A stretch of DNA of 64,000 bases from Apteryx mantelli (lineage: Eukaryota; Chordata; Aves; Apterygiformes; Apterygidae), in assembly GCF_036417845.1 (NCBI RefSeq), contig NC_089979.1, forward strand, positions 123,413,415 through 123,477,414. The letters run 5' to 3'. The notes under the pieces were generated by a model. The model did no database searches. It was not told the DNA's origin and saw only the letters and a program-made list of their open reading frames with translations. Position numbers and translations under genes: made by a program. Positions 37,001 to 52,000 of the stretch are shown piece after piece (within the stretch, counting starts at the first letter, position 1; each line of letters starts with the position of its first letter).

Positions 37001-40000
37001 AGCAGCATCAGCTCCTGGAGACATTTCTTTTCCTAAGAGCTCCTCAGTGGAGGAAAGCTTTGTGATTCACCCAGACTCTCTTCTCGCAAGACAGTCCTGC
37101 AGGAAAGAATTTTAGTTCTACATACAGACAAAACAAAACAAAACAAAAATCCTTTGAATTGTGTATGCTACAGCAGGTCGTACACCAGATGAAATAGGAT
37201 AGTATTTTTTGCTAATAGGGCTTTGCCTTCCTAACAAAATTCAAAAATCCACAGTGCTCACAGAAACATGCCAGTGGTCATAGTGAACATACCAAAGAAG
37301 CACTTTATCATTTATTCATTACAAATCTCAGTTACTGTCAAACTGCATAGCAGCTACAGATCTTATATCTCTCTCATCTTCAAAACCATTTTTATTAGTA
37401 ACAAAAATGTGTAAAATTCACTCTCATTTACTTTCATAGAAATTCTGTAAGTTGTCTGAATAGTTTTTAAATTATTTTTAAGCAACCAATTTCAGTATTG
37501 AATCTTCCCACAAGCCTTTAAAGTTTCTGACGCACTCTTGGCTCTGTGGTAGCACCAACAAGCACCCCTCATGAAACAGGAGGGCTTGAAATACTGCCAA
37601 TGCTAAACATTGCTTAAACGGAGAGCATCTCCTTAGAGATTCTTTTTTTTTTTTTTTTGGATTGCTTTCATGAGAAATAAAACTACTGGAAGCAGCAAAA
37701 TACGCTCTAGAAGTATACCTTCACTATAGAGTTAATGATATATTTTACTTCAATTTTAGTCCAAATCCAACCACAACCCACACAGAAATACTTCCTGACC
37801 CAGGTTTGAAATTGCTCAACTTCAGGCCCACCAGCACACAGCAGTTAGACCCTGGATCGAGATTTTAATTCAATAGGGAACACACCTATTTTGAAGTGAG
37901 AGCTCAGCCCAAGTCCTTCAGTTGCTGATGGATGCCAGTGCCTTTCCCACAGCTCCAAAGAGCAGGCAAGTCCTCCCACAAGTCACGCAGTTCCCTGGGA
38001 AAGAATCCAAAAGTACCTTTGTGGGGAAAAACAGGGGCCAGGCCTCCCCACCTATGAGTCACTACCGAAGCAGAGGGACATGGTAACACGGGCAGGAATT
38101 TGCTGCGTGAATGCTGGTACCCAGATTAGGCTAGTCCTGATGTTTAGACCATGACGCTCATTACCCAGCTCAGCCATGCAGTGAAGATGTACTTAACTGG
38201 CTGTGGCACGTGTAAAGAAGGGTATCGGCTTGCCATTACAACTGACTTCTCATTAGGAGGCAGAGCCAATTTGCGAGAGCTCCCAAGAAGCTATAAAGTG
38301 TCATTGGGAAGAGCACACCGAGCAGCAAGTTAGACACTTATTCCTAATCGGAATGAGTGCTGCAATACTGCAGTGCTGCCTAGGTGTCAAACTAACAGTA
38401 TCTGAGCAAAATGTAGTAGCACACCCCCATTTCATGAATCTACCAGCTACTAAAATGAATAAACCATGCATGTATTCCTGCTCCAGCCCCCACTGTTGAC
38501 TCCACTGACCCCTCTGTAACAAGAAGTCTTCGGTGATACCCTGCTCTGGCTCGCTGTGATTGACATCTGTGATTGACGGAAAGCTAATTCAGGGCTGGGA
38601 GACAGTAAAGAAACTGTAGGGTCCATTCCAGCAGCATCTTACAATGCTAAATCGCTGCCTCACCTGAGAAGTATGTGTGGAATGTGAGAGCCTGGAACTA
38701 AAACCAGCAATGCAGATGAAACAGAGAGAGATTAAATTAAAAAAAAAAAAAAAAAAAATCAAAAAAAAAATCAAAAGATGTTTTCTAGAAAACAGCATGA
38801 AAATTGTGAAATACTTAGTGCAAAAGTTACTACTTCTTACACTCTCTCAGGAGATTTTGTCTGGGGAAAAATAGTTAGAGGTAGGATAGAGAATATTCAG
38901 CAGGTAAACAAGAAATAAAATTGTGCTTCGGTTATAAGTTTTGTTCCATATGATCAAAAAAGTCAAAACAAAACATTAGAAACTGTTAGGAAAGGAATGA
39001 AATAATAAAGAAGTCCCCCAAACAGAGCACATCACAGAGCTTCATAAATCAATGGTGTACCCATACGCTGAATATGTTCTGTTCACCTCTCTTTCCTATC
39101 TCTAAGAGGATTCAGTAGAATTAAGTAAGGCACTGAAAAAGTAAGGCACGGAAAATAGCTCCTGCAAGAAAAGAAACTTAAATTTGGAAACAAGACAATT
39201 CCAATTTTCTTGTGAAGACCAAAGGCGAGTGTGACAGAGGTCTACAGAATGATGGGTGGCAAAAAGAAGAGAAAAAGGACTGGATTAGGCCTCACAATAC
39301 ATGAAGCGTCCAAGTAAATTATCAGGCAGAAGGCTCAAAAACACAGTATTTAATGAAAAATAATAACAAGAAGAAAAAACAATACATAATCAGAATACAG
39401 AATCCATTGCCACAGGATGTCATGGAAGCCAAAAACATAATAGGTTTAGCACATTACACAAACTCCCAGAAGATAAGTCAACTCATAGCTACTACCTACA
39501 CACGACAGCCAAGATGCAGCCTTCAGCTCTGGAAGTTCCTGAACATGCAGCTTGCTAGAAGGCAGAAAAACGCAGCAGGGAAGGATCTGGATATATGTGC
39601 TCCCCTTCTTATGCTCTTCCCTAAGTTTTTAATATTAGTCATTATTAGAGACAGACTACTGGCCTAAAGAGACCACTGACCTGATCCATTAGAACGACTA
39701 TTCGTAGCTTTTGGTTTTAATTTGCCTTACTTAAACCCCAGGAGATCTCGGCAACTGAGTACTGGAAGCCGCAAAAGCGTTAACAGAACAGGATGGGGCT
39801 GCTACATGCCACAGGAATTTACCATTCACTTTTAAAGTAGAATTATGAAGAATAACCTGCCATAACGGCAAAGAAACTGACTGGAATTACACCTTGGTAA
39901 AATCCATCTTCTCAACAGGGCAGCGGGCAAGCTGCGTTTGATCATTAACAGATCATTACGTGTGCAAAGCATGAAGATTGGTCCTTGTCCCAGGGCGCTT

Positions 40001-43000
40001 TCCACATTAACGCTTTGGAGGCTGGCTGCGGGCTGCAGGCCGGCGTGCACCACCATTTACTGAGGCCTGCAAATTCTGACTTAACACTTCTGTTTCACCC
40101 AAGGACCTGCGCACACACAGGCATTTATACAGGTTGTGGGCATCGCACTGTGCTTACAGATCTACTGATATATGCACCCCAGCTAACGCAGCAGCGGCAA
40201 TCGTTATCTGCATGGTGGTACCAGAAGATGCAACCTGTTTTTTGCCTGTAACGTTCCATTATTTAACAGAAGTATCTTTTACTGAGGGTACGTTAAGACA
40301 GGTCCTTTCCAGGTCAGCAAGGAAGATCTGCGATCAGTGGCTTTGGTAAAACACACAGACCTGCTGCCGCAAGTCAGGATTGCCCCGGTTATTGCTATCG
40401 ATGGCTTCTTCAGCAGCAGAGTTTACTGGAAAAACAACAAGGGGTGGTGTAAAATGCCACTGAAGGCAAACAGCCTTCCTTAAAAAGCACTTAAAGAAGC
40501 ACTGCTGCTTCTTATTCGGCCCTCTGGAAGGGCGCTGGGGGAAACGGCTGGAAAGCACTGACCTCCGCAGCTTTTAATCTCTAAACCTGACCTTGCCGCG
40601 CAGAGACCATCCAGCCTCTTATCTAGCGATCACGGCAAACGTGAATGAAAGGAACACCGCTACTCCCTTTTCCTTCCATGGCCTTGAGGCCCGGCGATGG
40701 AAGTGATTGCTCCCACCAGAAACACCTTCTTACCCTGCAGTCACGACATTGATTTTGAATTAATCTTTCACTGTCCCTACATTTTCCTGACATAGTTGGA
40801 CCAAGCGGTACTGCTAAGGCAAACATTGTGGGCTGCAGCTCACAAAAACCAGGCGTGCGGGAATTATTCACTGGAATTCTTGTTATGCTTTGCTTTTCAG
40901 CAGCAGTGAAATGTAAATGTAAAGAAACAGTATATGAGATCCAAACACAACATGATCTGCCTTTTCAGTTACTTAGTATGGAAATTTTCACTTAATGCTG
41001 TTTTCAAGCTTGAACTATAAAGCAGACAGTTACTAGGCAAAATAGTCACACACACACACACTATAGATGGGATATGTACTACTTTTTTTTCCTAAAGGTT
41101 GTTTTTGTGCGGCCTCTAGATATGTTGTGGGTTTTTTTCGAAACTGTATGCTTGAAGATTTAGTACAAACACCTTCAATTTTAAAACTAGCAAATAAATT
41201 CCATATTCTAATCATTTTTTCTTTCTAAAACCCTGGTTATAAATCATCAAGACAGGTGAAACAACAAGGTTAAATGTTTTTGTATTTAACATTCAAGCAT
41301 TAATGCATTTTGAAGCTCTGGGTAAAAGTTGTAGCTGAATTCTCTAAGGAATAACATTCATAAGTATGGACCTTATTTAATCCTGTCCCCACTCAGGCAC
41401 TACAAAAGCAAAATTACATCCCATATGACCCATGTATGAGGCACAGTGGTAATTCATTGAGTTGATTTTCATGAGTAGTAACTTCAAATCCATACAACGC
41501 CACATGATTTCACTGATTCCCATTGTAAGATACCTCCATACTACAGAATTCCGTGCAGGTTTGAGAGCTCCTATTGGTAGGGAACATCAACTAACTACTT
41601 GGTGGTAGAAGTTAAAGTGCTTGCACTGCCTCTTTAGTGCAACCTAAAATTTTTTAAAAAGAAAAAAAAAAGAAAGAGGAGATCCACACTGGCAGGTGCA
41701 TTTTGAATTCTAATTTTGAGATTTGAAACTGATTTGAGATTTGAAATAAGAGAAGAAATTTGCTCTCTTCACATTTAATAAGAATTGCTATGGATGCCGA
41801 ATTTCACAAGAATTGCTATGGATGCTGAATTTCACGTCTTTTCTTGAGACAGAAGGGGTTTCAGAAGTGCCCCCAGGAGTTTTTGGTTTATGTCTTTTGG
41901 TAGTTTGGAGGGGGCAGGGCCAGGGACGGGATGACAAGCACAACATACTACTTTTTGCTTGTGCAGGTTTCATGCTTTTTAGCACTGGTTCACAAAGATA
42001 AGGCAGCTTTTCTGAGAAGAGCCCAAGGCTTTCAGGTCAAGTACTGGAGACCTATTTCTGGAGATAAAGACCATGATATAGCCCCAGTGCTCTGGATACG
42101 ATTTCTCCTTTATAATGCACACATGCAAACTGTGAGTGTGCAGGTTTAACCTGCTGCATGCATTGAATACACGCTTGTCTTTAGTACTTTTGAGAAGTGC
42201 ATTGTGAGGAAATGACTCCCCTTAGATGGAAAAATGAGAAAAAAGACTGACTATTCAGTTAGCTGTCAGTAATCTTTTTCTTTTTTCTGTTACTATTATT
42301 TAAACTGGAAATGCTCAAAAGTGAATTTTGCTCCCCTGGAAAGCTACAGGGTCATATGCATCTAGTTGAATGTGTTTTTTCCTATGTGGCTCTTAATTAT
42401 TATTGTTGTTGTTATTACTACTACTGTTGTTTCTTAATGGAACATGATGGTGGGAAGGGTTTGTTCTTTTGCATTAATAAATTCATACAAGTGAAAAGAG
42501 GTCTGAGCTACCCATGTGTTCTTTCACCTTGATCTTGCCTCTTCTGTCTCTCTACAAACTTTTCCCTGGTATGAACTTTTACAGTACTTGATCTTCCTTC
42601 CTCCCTTTTTCCCCCAACAGATTTCAAGGGATATAGTTCCTGGGGGTAGAAAAATACTGGCTTCTTAACAAACGGCAATGATTTGTATAGGTTATTTTTA
42701 ACATTTGGTGTAGCTGTACATCTGGAAACACACATGTGCACACACCCACAAAGAAAATGGTTTTGTCATCTTTTGTACATTAATAAGGAGAATTATTTTT
42801 ATAACAGAATTCCTAACAATGGTTACTTATGAATTATGACCTGAGATTATTTATGTAGTCCACTTTGTTTAAATAGTATCTACGTTCCACAAGAGAACAA
42901 TGCTGTATACAGCTGCTTTATTAATAACGTCACTGGCTCTTTGTTGCTATTTTTACATCTCCATCTTCCTGTTAGGGCATGTAAATAGAGATGCCTGTAT

Positions 43001-46000
43001 TTAGTGGACACATGTTATTGTTTCACAAATCTTAGCTGTTACATTACGATATAAAAATAATTACTTCTTTGGGAATAACTTTCATTTTGTCTGATAGTTC
43101 TGATACAAAGTCATAAAGCTACATATGATACAATGGAAAACCAAAGGCAGCATCTGCTAAGAATGCCTATTGCTGCATTCTACTTTCATTTAAAGATGAG
43201 AAAAAAAGTTAATTGTTGAATCAAAAAAAATTTAGAATGAAAATATCTTTTCATTTCCAGGTGAACAACACAGAAATTAATGTTTCATGATACAGAATTT
43301 TTGCTCCCTATAAGAGCAAATCCTCTAATTATCAAGAGCTGAAACTGTTCCCCTTGCCTGACAACAGAAAGCAGAAAACATATAAAAACAGGTCTGCACC
43401 CAGACCTGTTGTTGTTTGCCTGTGTAGATGCTTTACTGACCTCTGCTTAAGCACCTGTTGACTATTTCTAGATCCAGTCCCATACAGAGGTCCAAACTCA
43501 GGAACCGTTATACAGATTTTTAGTTAAATGTTAAAGATTTTACGAGGACCAATTCATATGTTGTATAAATTCCTCATTGAAAAAAATCTTCTTCCTTATC
43601 GGGCAAATTTGTTTCCCTCTATGAATACATTTTGCATAACAACAAAGAAGAACAGCATGGCTATAAATATTTTATATTTGTGTATGCCTTTCTGGAGGCA
43701 TTTGTGTTCACAGATTTCATAGTAGGAAAGGATCATTTTGGCCACCTGGGCAATGATCCAAAGATTTTGGCTTAAAACATGCTCTTTAGAAAGAGATCCT
43801 GTCCTGATTTAAACATGGCACATGATAGAAGGATTCACCTTGACTCTACATAAACTGCCGTAATGCCAATTATTATCATTGTTGAAAACCTCAGCTGCGG
43901 TTCTAATTTGAATTTGTCTAAAATCAGTTTCCAGTCATGCAGTTCCATACATTTCATTCACATAGATTCCAGTCATTAATGCTCGGAAAGCAGTTTCAGG
44001 TGCAAAAGCAACTTTAAGATAGAGAATTCTATGCAAGTGAAAATATTAATGCCAATGGAATAAAATTAATTGGACAAACATGTAAACAAACACCGTGGTT
44101 CCATCATGCTTTTAGAGTTGTCCTTGTTACAGTGCCCCATAACTTTATTTTTAAAGTTTGGAAGAGAAAAATCCACAAGTCTGAAGAACTTCCCACAACC
44201 AGGGTGCTCCCTGTGGTAAATACTAGAGTGGCGCATACAGCATAAGAGAGCAAAGCAAAAAGCTCAGTGGGACACCTGACACTTGAAATTCAAACTACCG
44301 AAGTCATAAATTAAGTGTATATGCCTGTGTGTGTGCCAGGGTATAATGTTCTGCAACTGCTTCAATGGGCCTTGTGTAAACAAAGAACAGAACAACTGGC
44401 TATAAAAGTCAGCTTTCTAGTGCAAGGAAAAGAAATCTGCAATCAAGAAAAAACAAAAGATTAGGGCCTGAGGGCATTGGTTTATTCAGGCTTAAATAAC
44501 CGAGCAGAAATGACTTAATGCCCTCAGAGGTCTGCTTTGCTTTCCTGTCAGAGGTTGCTTCCCCGCACGGATGACAGAACTGCACACAAAGCTGCGCCTG
44601 AATTACTGCACTCCAATGCCCAGCATAGCAGAGGTAAACAAATCACTGGTGTGGGCTACCACCGTACGCTGAACTGTGAACTGCAGCGGACAGCAAGGCA
44701 TGGAAACCTTCTCAACCATCCGCATTTGACAGCTACTAGCCTGAAATAAGAGCTTCTAAATTTGCTTCCTGTAGTAGGTAAACACAGAAAAGCCACGAAA
44801 CAAACAGGAAAAGGTCCTTCTTGGCTGCTGCTCTCACCGGGTGCGCTTACGCTTTCCTGTCCCTGCAATGCAGCTGATAGAAGTGGAGTGTGCATGAAAC
44901 CCCCTAATCTGTCTCTAAATCTGATTTGCCAACACAGCTCAGGCAAGCAGCAGGGGAACAAAAAGCCAGTGTAGCCATACCACCTTCTCACAGCATGCCA
45001 CAGATTTTGGAACTGCTGCAAACTACTGGCATTACCATGGATTAGTAGATGTCCCACTCTTGAAAAAGAAGCATTTTGAGCAATCACACACCACAGTGGA
45101 ATATTATTCCCCACACATTCCCTTTCTGGCTCTTGTCAGGCACGGCACTTTCCTTGGGGAGACAAGTATGTTACTAACATGAAAACCAATCCAAACCGCA
45201 CACGTATCTAGTAAAGCCCGCTGATGTTCCTAGCGCAAAGTGGTATTTTGTCCTAAAGAAGTCGGGCAAATCTGTTCACCATGAGATCTAAACATTGACC
45301 TAAAATTTTTATTTTATTATGCTTGCTCTCCACCTCATCCTGCTCTGTCCCACCCCACTCCTCCATGACAGTCTCTGAAGCCGAGTCAGCCGATCAGACC
45401 ATTTGGCAACGTTTCAGGGTATGGCCTCCTGCATAAGCGTAGACTAAGTTGTGAACCAAGTGGACAACGGTACTACACTGTTAACCATCAGCAGAAGAGC
45501 AAGATAGATAACTAGAGGGCAGCCACCTTGTCACCCTTTCGCACTGAATTTGCAAGTGCTTGCAAGCCAACAGCCCCTGTGGCTTTCAGATCAGCTTTCG
45601 TCATGGTTTAAGGTATCAGCAACCACGATTGGGCCAACTACTGGGTCAGTGGAGGCAGCTGTGACCTGCAAAGGCAGGCAGCTGACAGTACCGAAGTCCA
45701 AAAATGCAGCCATTAACTTTGATGAGGGCTGTCTGCTTGTGACCTGCACTTCACTAGCAGCAAGTTTACAGGCTGAAGGGTCGGCTTTGGTCTAATAGCA
45801 GGCTCCATTCCCACCTATAAGTGTTTTTTATGAAAATCTAACCCTTTTTCTGTAGCATTATTTATATTATACCATCCTCAATACATACAACCAGCTGAAT
45901 CATATTTACTTAGTTAATTTCTGCTTCCACCTTTCCCCTCTCCTTTTTTGCAAATTTGGATCACAGCTTTCTACCCAGTATTTTCTTCCTTAGAATTACA

Positions 46001-49000
46001 ATAGTACAGATAAAATAAATAGGTGTCACCAGTCTTACATAAAAACATTCTTTTCAAGCATTTCAGTTACTTACCTCCCACTCAGAAGTTCCTGTTTTCC
46101 CACTGAGTGGGTAAGGGAAGGCCATAAGCCTTAACAGTGACATTGTGGCATTTTGTTTAAAAGCCTGTGTGCAATCAGTGATATTTAGCACATTTGCCCC
46201 CACCTCAAAGCATTATATTAGTTGTTTCAAACCAAAGAGGGAAAAAAAATCTTTAGAGTATTCACAAAAATGACTGCAAAAGTAGTATTTTACAGGCGCC
46301 CCTTTCTTCAAGCTACCAACTATTCCTACATCAAAACACTCATATTTTTCTAACCTCACACCTCAAAAACTCACCCTTCCATGATGAATGTTGTGCAAAC
46401 ACAGACATATAAAATATACCTTCCAACTGCAGACAATACGACAGGTCTCAGCAAACAGAACCATGAAAGTAGAAAGGAATTTAACTACTGAAAGACATCA
46501 GTAGCCAGGAGCTTTGCTAGTTCACACAAAGGAAAAGGGAGGACAAGAGCATGCATAATGATTTGCCTTTGATACAGGAGAAGGCACATGTCTGATGATG
46601 AAGCGATAAGGCAGGAGAGCCATTGGGTGCATACATTTGCTGGTCTGGAACATGTTTAGATTGACGTTTGTGATGTTGAGCTGCTTTGACACCTAGGATT
46701 TAATAATACCATGAGGGATATGGTGATGTGGGTGTAACAAAATGATTAACGTTTCATCCTGAAATGAGATACTTACTTGTACTGTGGCATGCGCGACTAC
46801 AGGGAGCTTTAAAGAAATATGTAAATTAGACATTTGGGTCATAAAAGGGCAAGGTTGAGGAATGGACCTGCACAGCTTCCCCTTTTGCTATCTATCAGCT
46901 ACTCTGTTCAAGCCAAAGAAACTTTGTGTATGAAAGGGATAAACAACTGATAGCAAGACAGTGCTCTACAGGAGTGTTTGGGGGATCTTAGTAAGAAAAG
47001 TATTTTAACTATGCCTTTAATTTTTGCTTAAGTCAGTTTTAGTACAGTAGGTCAAACACAGAAAAAGTAAAAAGTTTTAATTGGGCCCCTCTAATCTCAA
47101 TCTAATTTGATAATACCTTCACACAGAGGTATCGGAGAGGAAAGGTCTGAAGGGAAGTGATCTCTTTTATTGCAGGCAAGAGAGACAACCGGAGCAAGCT
47201 GGGCACACCAGCTTTTCTTCAGATCCCAGCAGAAGAAACAATGGAGACGAGCGTCCCAGATGCTAACAAGCAAATAGGAAATGACTGTCGGAAAGAAGCT
47301 GTTGATTCTTAAGAGGCGACAAACAATACGAGCGCTCATTAGCGTATACAAACTTCTTGGAAACTACGTTTTCATGTTCATTTTATTTCATGTGCGGAAA
47401 TCTTGGGATGACCCAAGTCAATGGGAAATTTGCAACAGGTTTTAACAGCATTAAGATTCATTATAACCTCATCTTCCTAACAACACTGTTTGTGTGCCTT
47501 AGATCTTAGTCTGAATTCATTCCCATCAATCCGTTTGGATTCTGTCTGCACCTCCTCTCAGCGCCACCTGCTTTGTGTAGGCTCCCTATATAATGTTACA
47601 GAAACAGCGGCCACTGCAAAGAGAAATTTTATGTTCTTTTAAAATGCACTTCTCCACAATTTTTATTTAAAATGAGACCTGAATTGATGAGGCATTCTGA
47701 AAAATCAATAGAAAACACTGAGTTTCAAAGTGAAAATGACTTTAGACATACTGGGTTTTTTGAGGCTAACATTTGATTATTTAGCTTAATAAGAAAGTGA
47801 AAAATAGCTTGTAACCAAGCTTAGAGAATTCCATCTCATTTATTGCTGTGTACTCTGTTTAATTTTAACTTGACCTGGTAAAACACTGTCTAAGAGTCCT
47901 CATCTCACCTCTAACACATTATCTTGCCTTGCTTACTCCAGGCAAACATTTGCTAGATAGTCCTCTGTGACCACAGAAAGAGAATGCCCAGGTCTTTGTG
48001 CAAGTGTCTGCTCATGTTTTATGACTGCCAAAGTCTAGAAAGAAATCCCAAATGTGAACATGTTTGGAAACCTTATTCTAGTGGCTAAGATTCCTACCCT
48101 TACTTTTTTGCTGAGAGGACAAATGGGGAAACTTCTTTAAATATACTGAATGGAACGATGAAGGTGTAAGCAGTAACATGAAAAGTTGTTGGTCATTCTT
48201 GCACTCTTTGCAAGTCTCATAGTTCAATTATAGTTCTACAGGCTTGTGTCATATTCTTAAAACTGGTTTTACACAACTTTAGAGAAAATTACGTTTTTGC
48301 TAGAAGGGAGCATGTAAGTGTCCGTTTGCTTTACAGATCAGTTGTTTCAAAAGCATATGTTCGCAGTATACCACCTCGCTATATGAATTAAATTCTCCAA
48401 GAATGGAAGTCATAACTCAAGCAGATGAACACACCACATGAGACTCTGTCTCTTTTCAAGTGGGTCATTAGTTTCCTCTTGCACATTCCCTTTTAAAGTC
48501 AAGTCCCATTAACTCAAGAATTAACTTGAAACTGTAAAATTGGGATTGTGACTTTTTCTTTTTTTTCCCCCAAAACTAAATACAGTAATTTCTCAACGAC
48601 AGCTATTTTTCTGTCCTATAGGAATTTAATTTGGCATTCAGACTTTGACATTAGTCAAACTCTTATGCTTTAGGAGAAGAAAAAAAGAACGCTAATAATG
48701 TATCTATTTGTACTGTACTATATCTTAGTAACACCACAGGGAAGGAGAAATATTTTCATCCTGGAGGTCAACCGGCGCTCTACAATGGTAAATAGCTGTT
48801 GTAACTCTATCATGCAGCCCAATGAATAATGCTTATGCACACAGCAAGGCTACAAACTGTAAATCAGAGATCCCAACAGAGATCCTTCTTTTCCCCATAT
48901 CCTGATTTCTTATATTTAAGAACTTTTTAGCTTTTTCTGAAATCTTTCATTGAGATCACCAGAAGGTAGTGGTAGACGTGACAAAAAGCAAGGCTGTCCA

Positions 49001-52000
49001 ACCTGCCATATGCCTATGGCATTTATGATTAACTCAGCCAAAAGCATTTGTTCAAAGAAAATCACTTTTAGCAATACAAGAACCAAACATGTCAGTTTTC
49101 ACTAATAACCTCCTAAACCACTTTATTAGTATTTGTAATACCATTTTCAAATACTACAGTATTTTATCATAATTTTGTCCACCTACAGTTTTATGAAACC
49201 ATTAAAGACAGACATCTCATACTGAGCAGAGCCTGTTCTTTCAGTTGTCTCATACTTCCTATCAAAAGACCCTGTTTTGCCAAATTCTTATGGTAAAAGC
49301 TGCTACTTCTGTGTTAATTATTTGTGTCAAGTCTCAAGAAGAAGGGTTCAGATGAAGTTCTTGCAAAGCAGGCCTTGAGCAAGTTGCCCAGAGCTGCTGG
49401 GCAAGAAGACTTGAAGGAATGAAGGGGGGGGGGGGGAAGTAACTTAAAAAAAGGTAACTGTGACAAATAGGCAGAGGAATGGTCAGGAGAGAGACAGATA
49501 CAAACATACGTGAAAATATCTTCTAGTTAAGTATGCATCCAAGATTTTGCTTTCTCCCTATTTGCAAGCCTGCAGACTTGCTCCCTGCATGCTACTCAAG
49601 CCCTGCTTTCACAGGCTTTATTTCCATGTTGGCTCTTTTAAAGCACTCACAGGTCTTTATTAAACTATTAAACATGTTTTTGTGAGATAAGGAAGCACAG
49701 TAAGCCCATTTTACAGGCAGTGCACTAAAATTAAAGGTCAAAAGTACCTACTAATTTTAGTTGCCAAATTTTGATGGAAAACTGTTTTTTTCACCACAGT
49801 GCTTAACATGGCACTGCATTCTGTCTCTTCAGAGCATAGCTCCTACTGGCTTAGGCTGCAGCTGGAAATAATCATTTCTTTTGCCCCTCAGATCCAAAGT
49901 CAGGGATCCAGAAAAAAGAAAAGGAAAAAACACACACTGAAATGTCAGGCTTAGTTGCTCTATCTAGCATCACACAGGAATGCAGGAGATAAAAATCATT
50001 TTTTCCAAGAAAGCGATTAGCTAGGAGACCATCCTTTCTCTTTGAGTAATCCCTTGCCTTACTCGCTACAGGCCTCCCCCAGTGTTGTCTGCAAATGTCC
50101 TCATTCATGCCCAGAAAAACTGTCCTGCACAATGACTGTGATGGCACTTCCTTGACAAAAATAGCATGTGCTCATGCTGCTTTTGACAGGACTTTAATGT
50201 CTACGCACCAGGCAATACCAAACCCACACTGCCAGAGCAAACCTCAGTGCTGGCACTTCTTAACTTCCAAGTCCTTGAGCTTATGACCTAATAATGTTCT
50301 TTTAATGGTTTTGTATGTGCCTATACACCCATAAGCTCTTTGCCACAGCATATGAAATTACTGGCATAGAGACACATTATGGTTTAAAAATTAAACTAAA
50401 ACCAAATAAATGCAGATACTGTCATTTAGGGGCGGGGGCTCCCCTTTCCCCCCCCCCAATAATTTAATAAAAACACGACCCTCCCCAGCACACGTTGTAG
50501 TTGTTCTCTGAGCCTACAGGAGACAATTGTGCATTTGTTTTTGCTTTCCAATTCCACAGCAGTAGTAGCAGGCATCAAACCTTGGCTTCACCCTCCCTTT
50601 GCCTGATCCTTGTCAGAGTCTGCTCTGCCAAGGCTGTCTCCAGTCTGAGACAGGCAAGGCTGATTTTATCAGTGGAAGAGTCATTTTAAAGACACATGGC
50701 AGAGGTTTTCTTTTGTTGGAGGCTTTTTTCGGTTGTTCCACTGCCCCCCTACACTTAAATCCTGCCTGCAACACACTGTTTCTCCCCTATTTCCTCGTAC
50801 TTCTGCCAAAACTGCAGCATTCAACTTCTTATCTGCTGCAGGAGCTGCAGTCTTGGGAACAGCATTCCTGATGAATGAAAAAAGAGGTAGGATGCTGCTA
50901 AAATACACATAAAGGGGACTCTCTAATGTAATCAACTATACACACACACGTGCACACACACATAAAGGAAAAGAAAGGGGACCCTGTTGCTGGCTGCCCA
51001 GTTTCCCAGCTAAATAAATAGAATCTGTGCCAAACAGTGTCACCTTGAGTTTCTTTAAATCCAGGCCTGGACAAAGCAGTCCCATTTGAAACTGATGATA
51101 CAGATAAGTCACGTGTTCAGGTATTTGGTATGAAGCAGGGTTCTTGACAGGGTTTTCAATTTGTGCACATCAACTAAAGCCATCAAGTGAACACAAACAG
51201 CAATTGCCAGAGTATGATCAGAGAGACTGTTTTCCCCAAATGGTCTCTTTCTACTCCTAACTAGGATTTTTTCAATATATCTGTTTTTTGTAACTTGATT
51301 ATGATATATCCAAAGACTGTGACAACATCTTGCTGATTTTTATCATGCTTAGTTCATTAGCTCAGTTCACCTCAGTTCTACAAAACCTCGTTTTAGCACA
51401 CTTCATCCTGGACCAAAAACGTGGCTGCCCAGAACAAAGCGCGGAGTGGTACAGCCTCCCTCTAATGGCACCAGTTTGTTGAAACTGTGTTTTGCTTTGA
51501 AAGTTTTGTCCAATCTGTGTCATCTGCACACCCATACCTAGCAAAAAACATCAGTGTAAACACTCAACATTGTGCTCTAACTCAGCAAAAATGTGGTCAT
51601 GCCCAGATCCCTATAATGAGGTGATCTGGGAAAACCTGGACATGCTATTAATGAACATGCAACCAAAACCCCAGCCACTTTCAGTTTGCCAACAAACTTA
51701 ACACCAAGCCCTCCGTGGACCTGACCCAGCTCCTGCTGAAAGCTGTGACTTGATCCTTTCCTTCCTCAGGCCCTCCTTCGCCAGAGCCCCAATTTCAGAG
51801 GTAGGTGGGTCAGCGCTAACAGTTTTCACAGGAGCTGGCTCAGGCTACAGCTGAACAGCGCTGCCTCGTATAACGTCTGATCAACTCTAAAATTTATTTG
51901 CTGTTTGACCCTACAAAGAGGGCTTGGTGCCCTCTCCAAGGGCACAATTTCTACTGCTTCCCTGGACCTGGAACAAGCGCAGAAGTATCACACTGTTACA

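Noticed and set aside
39353-39667. 104-codon plus-strand frame
   Set aside because: It lies inside the old CR1 3' fragment and is not a gene.
49700-49760. Possible further MIR fragment (CCCATTTTACAGGCAG...)
   Set aside because: Only about 15 bases resemble the MIR core; the neighbouring segments do not continue the consensus.
49424-50457. Poly(G)/poly(C) runs as evidence of a regulatory array
   Set aside because: They are isolated homopolymers about 1 kb apart with no shared flanking sequence; simple slippage is sufficient.
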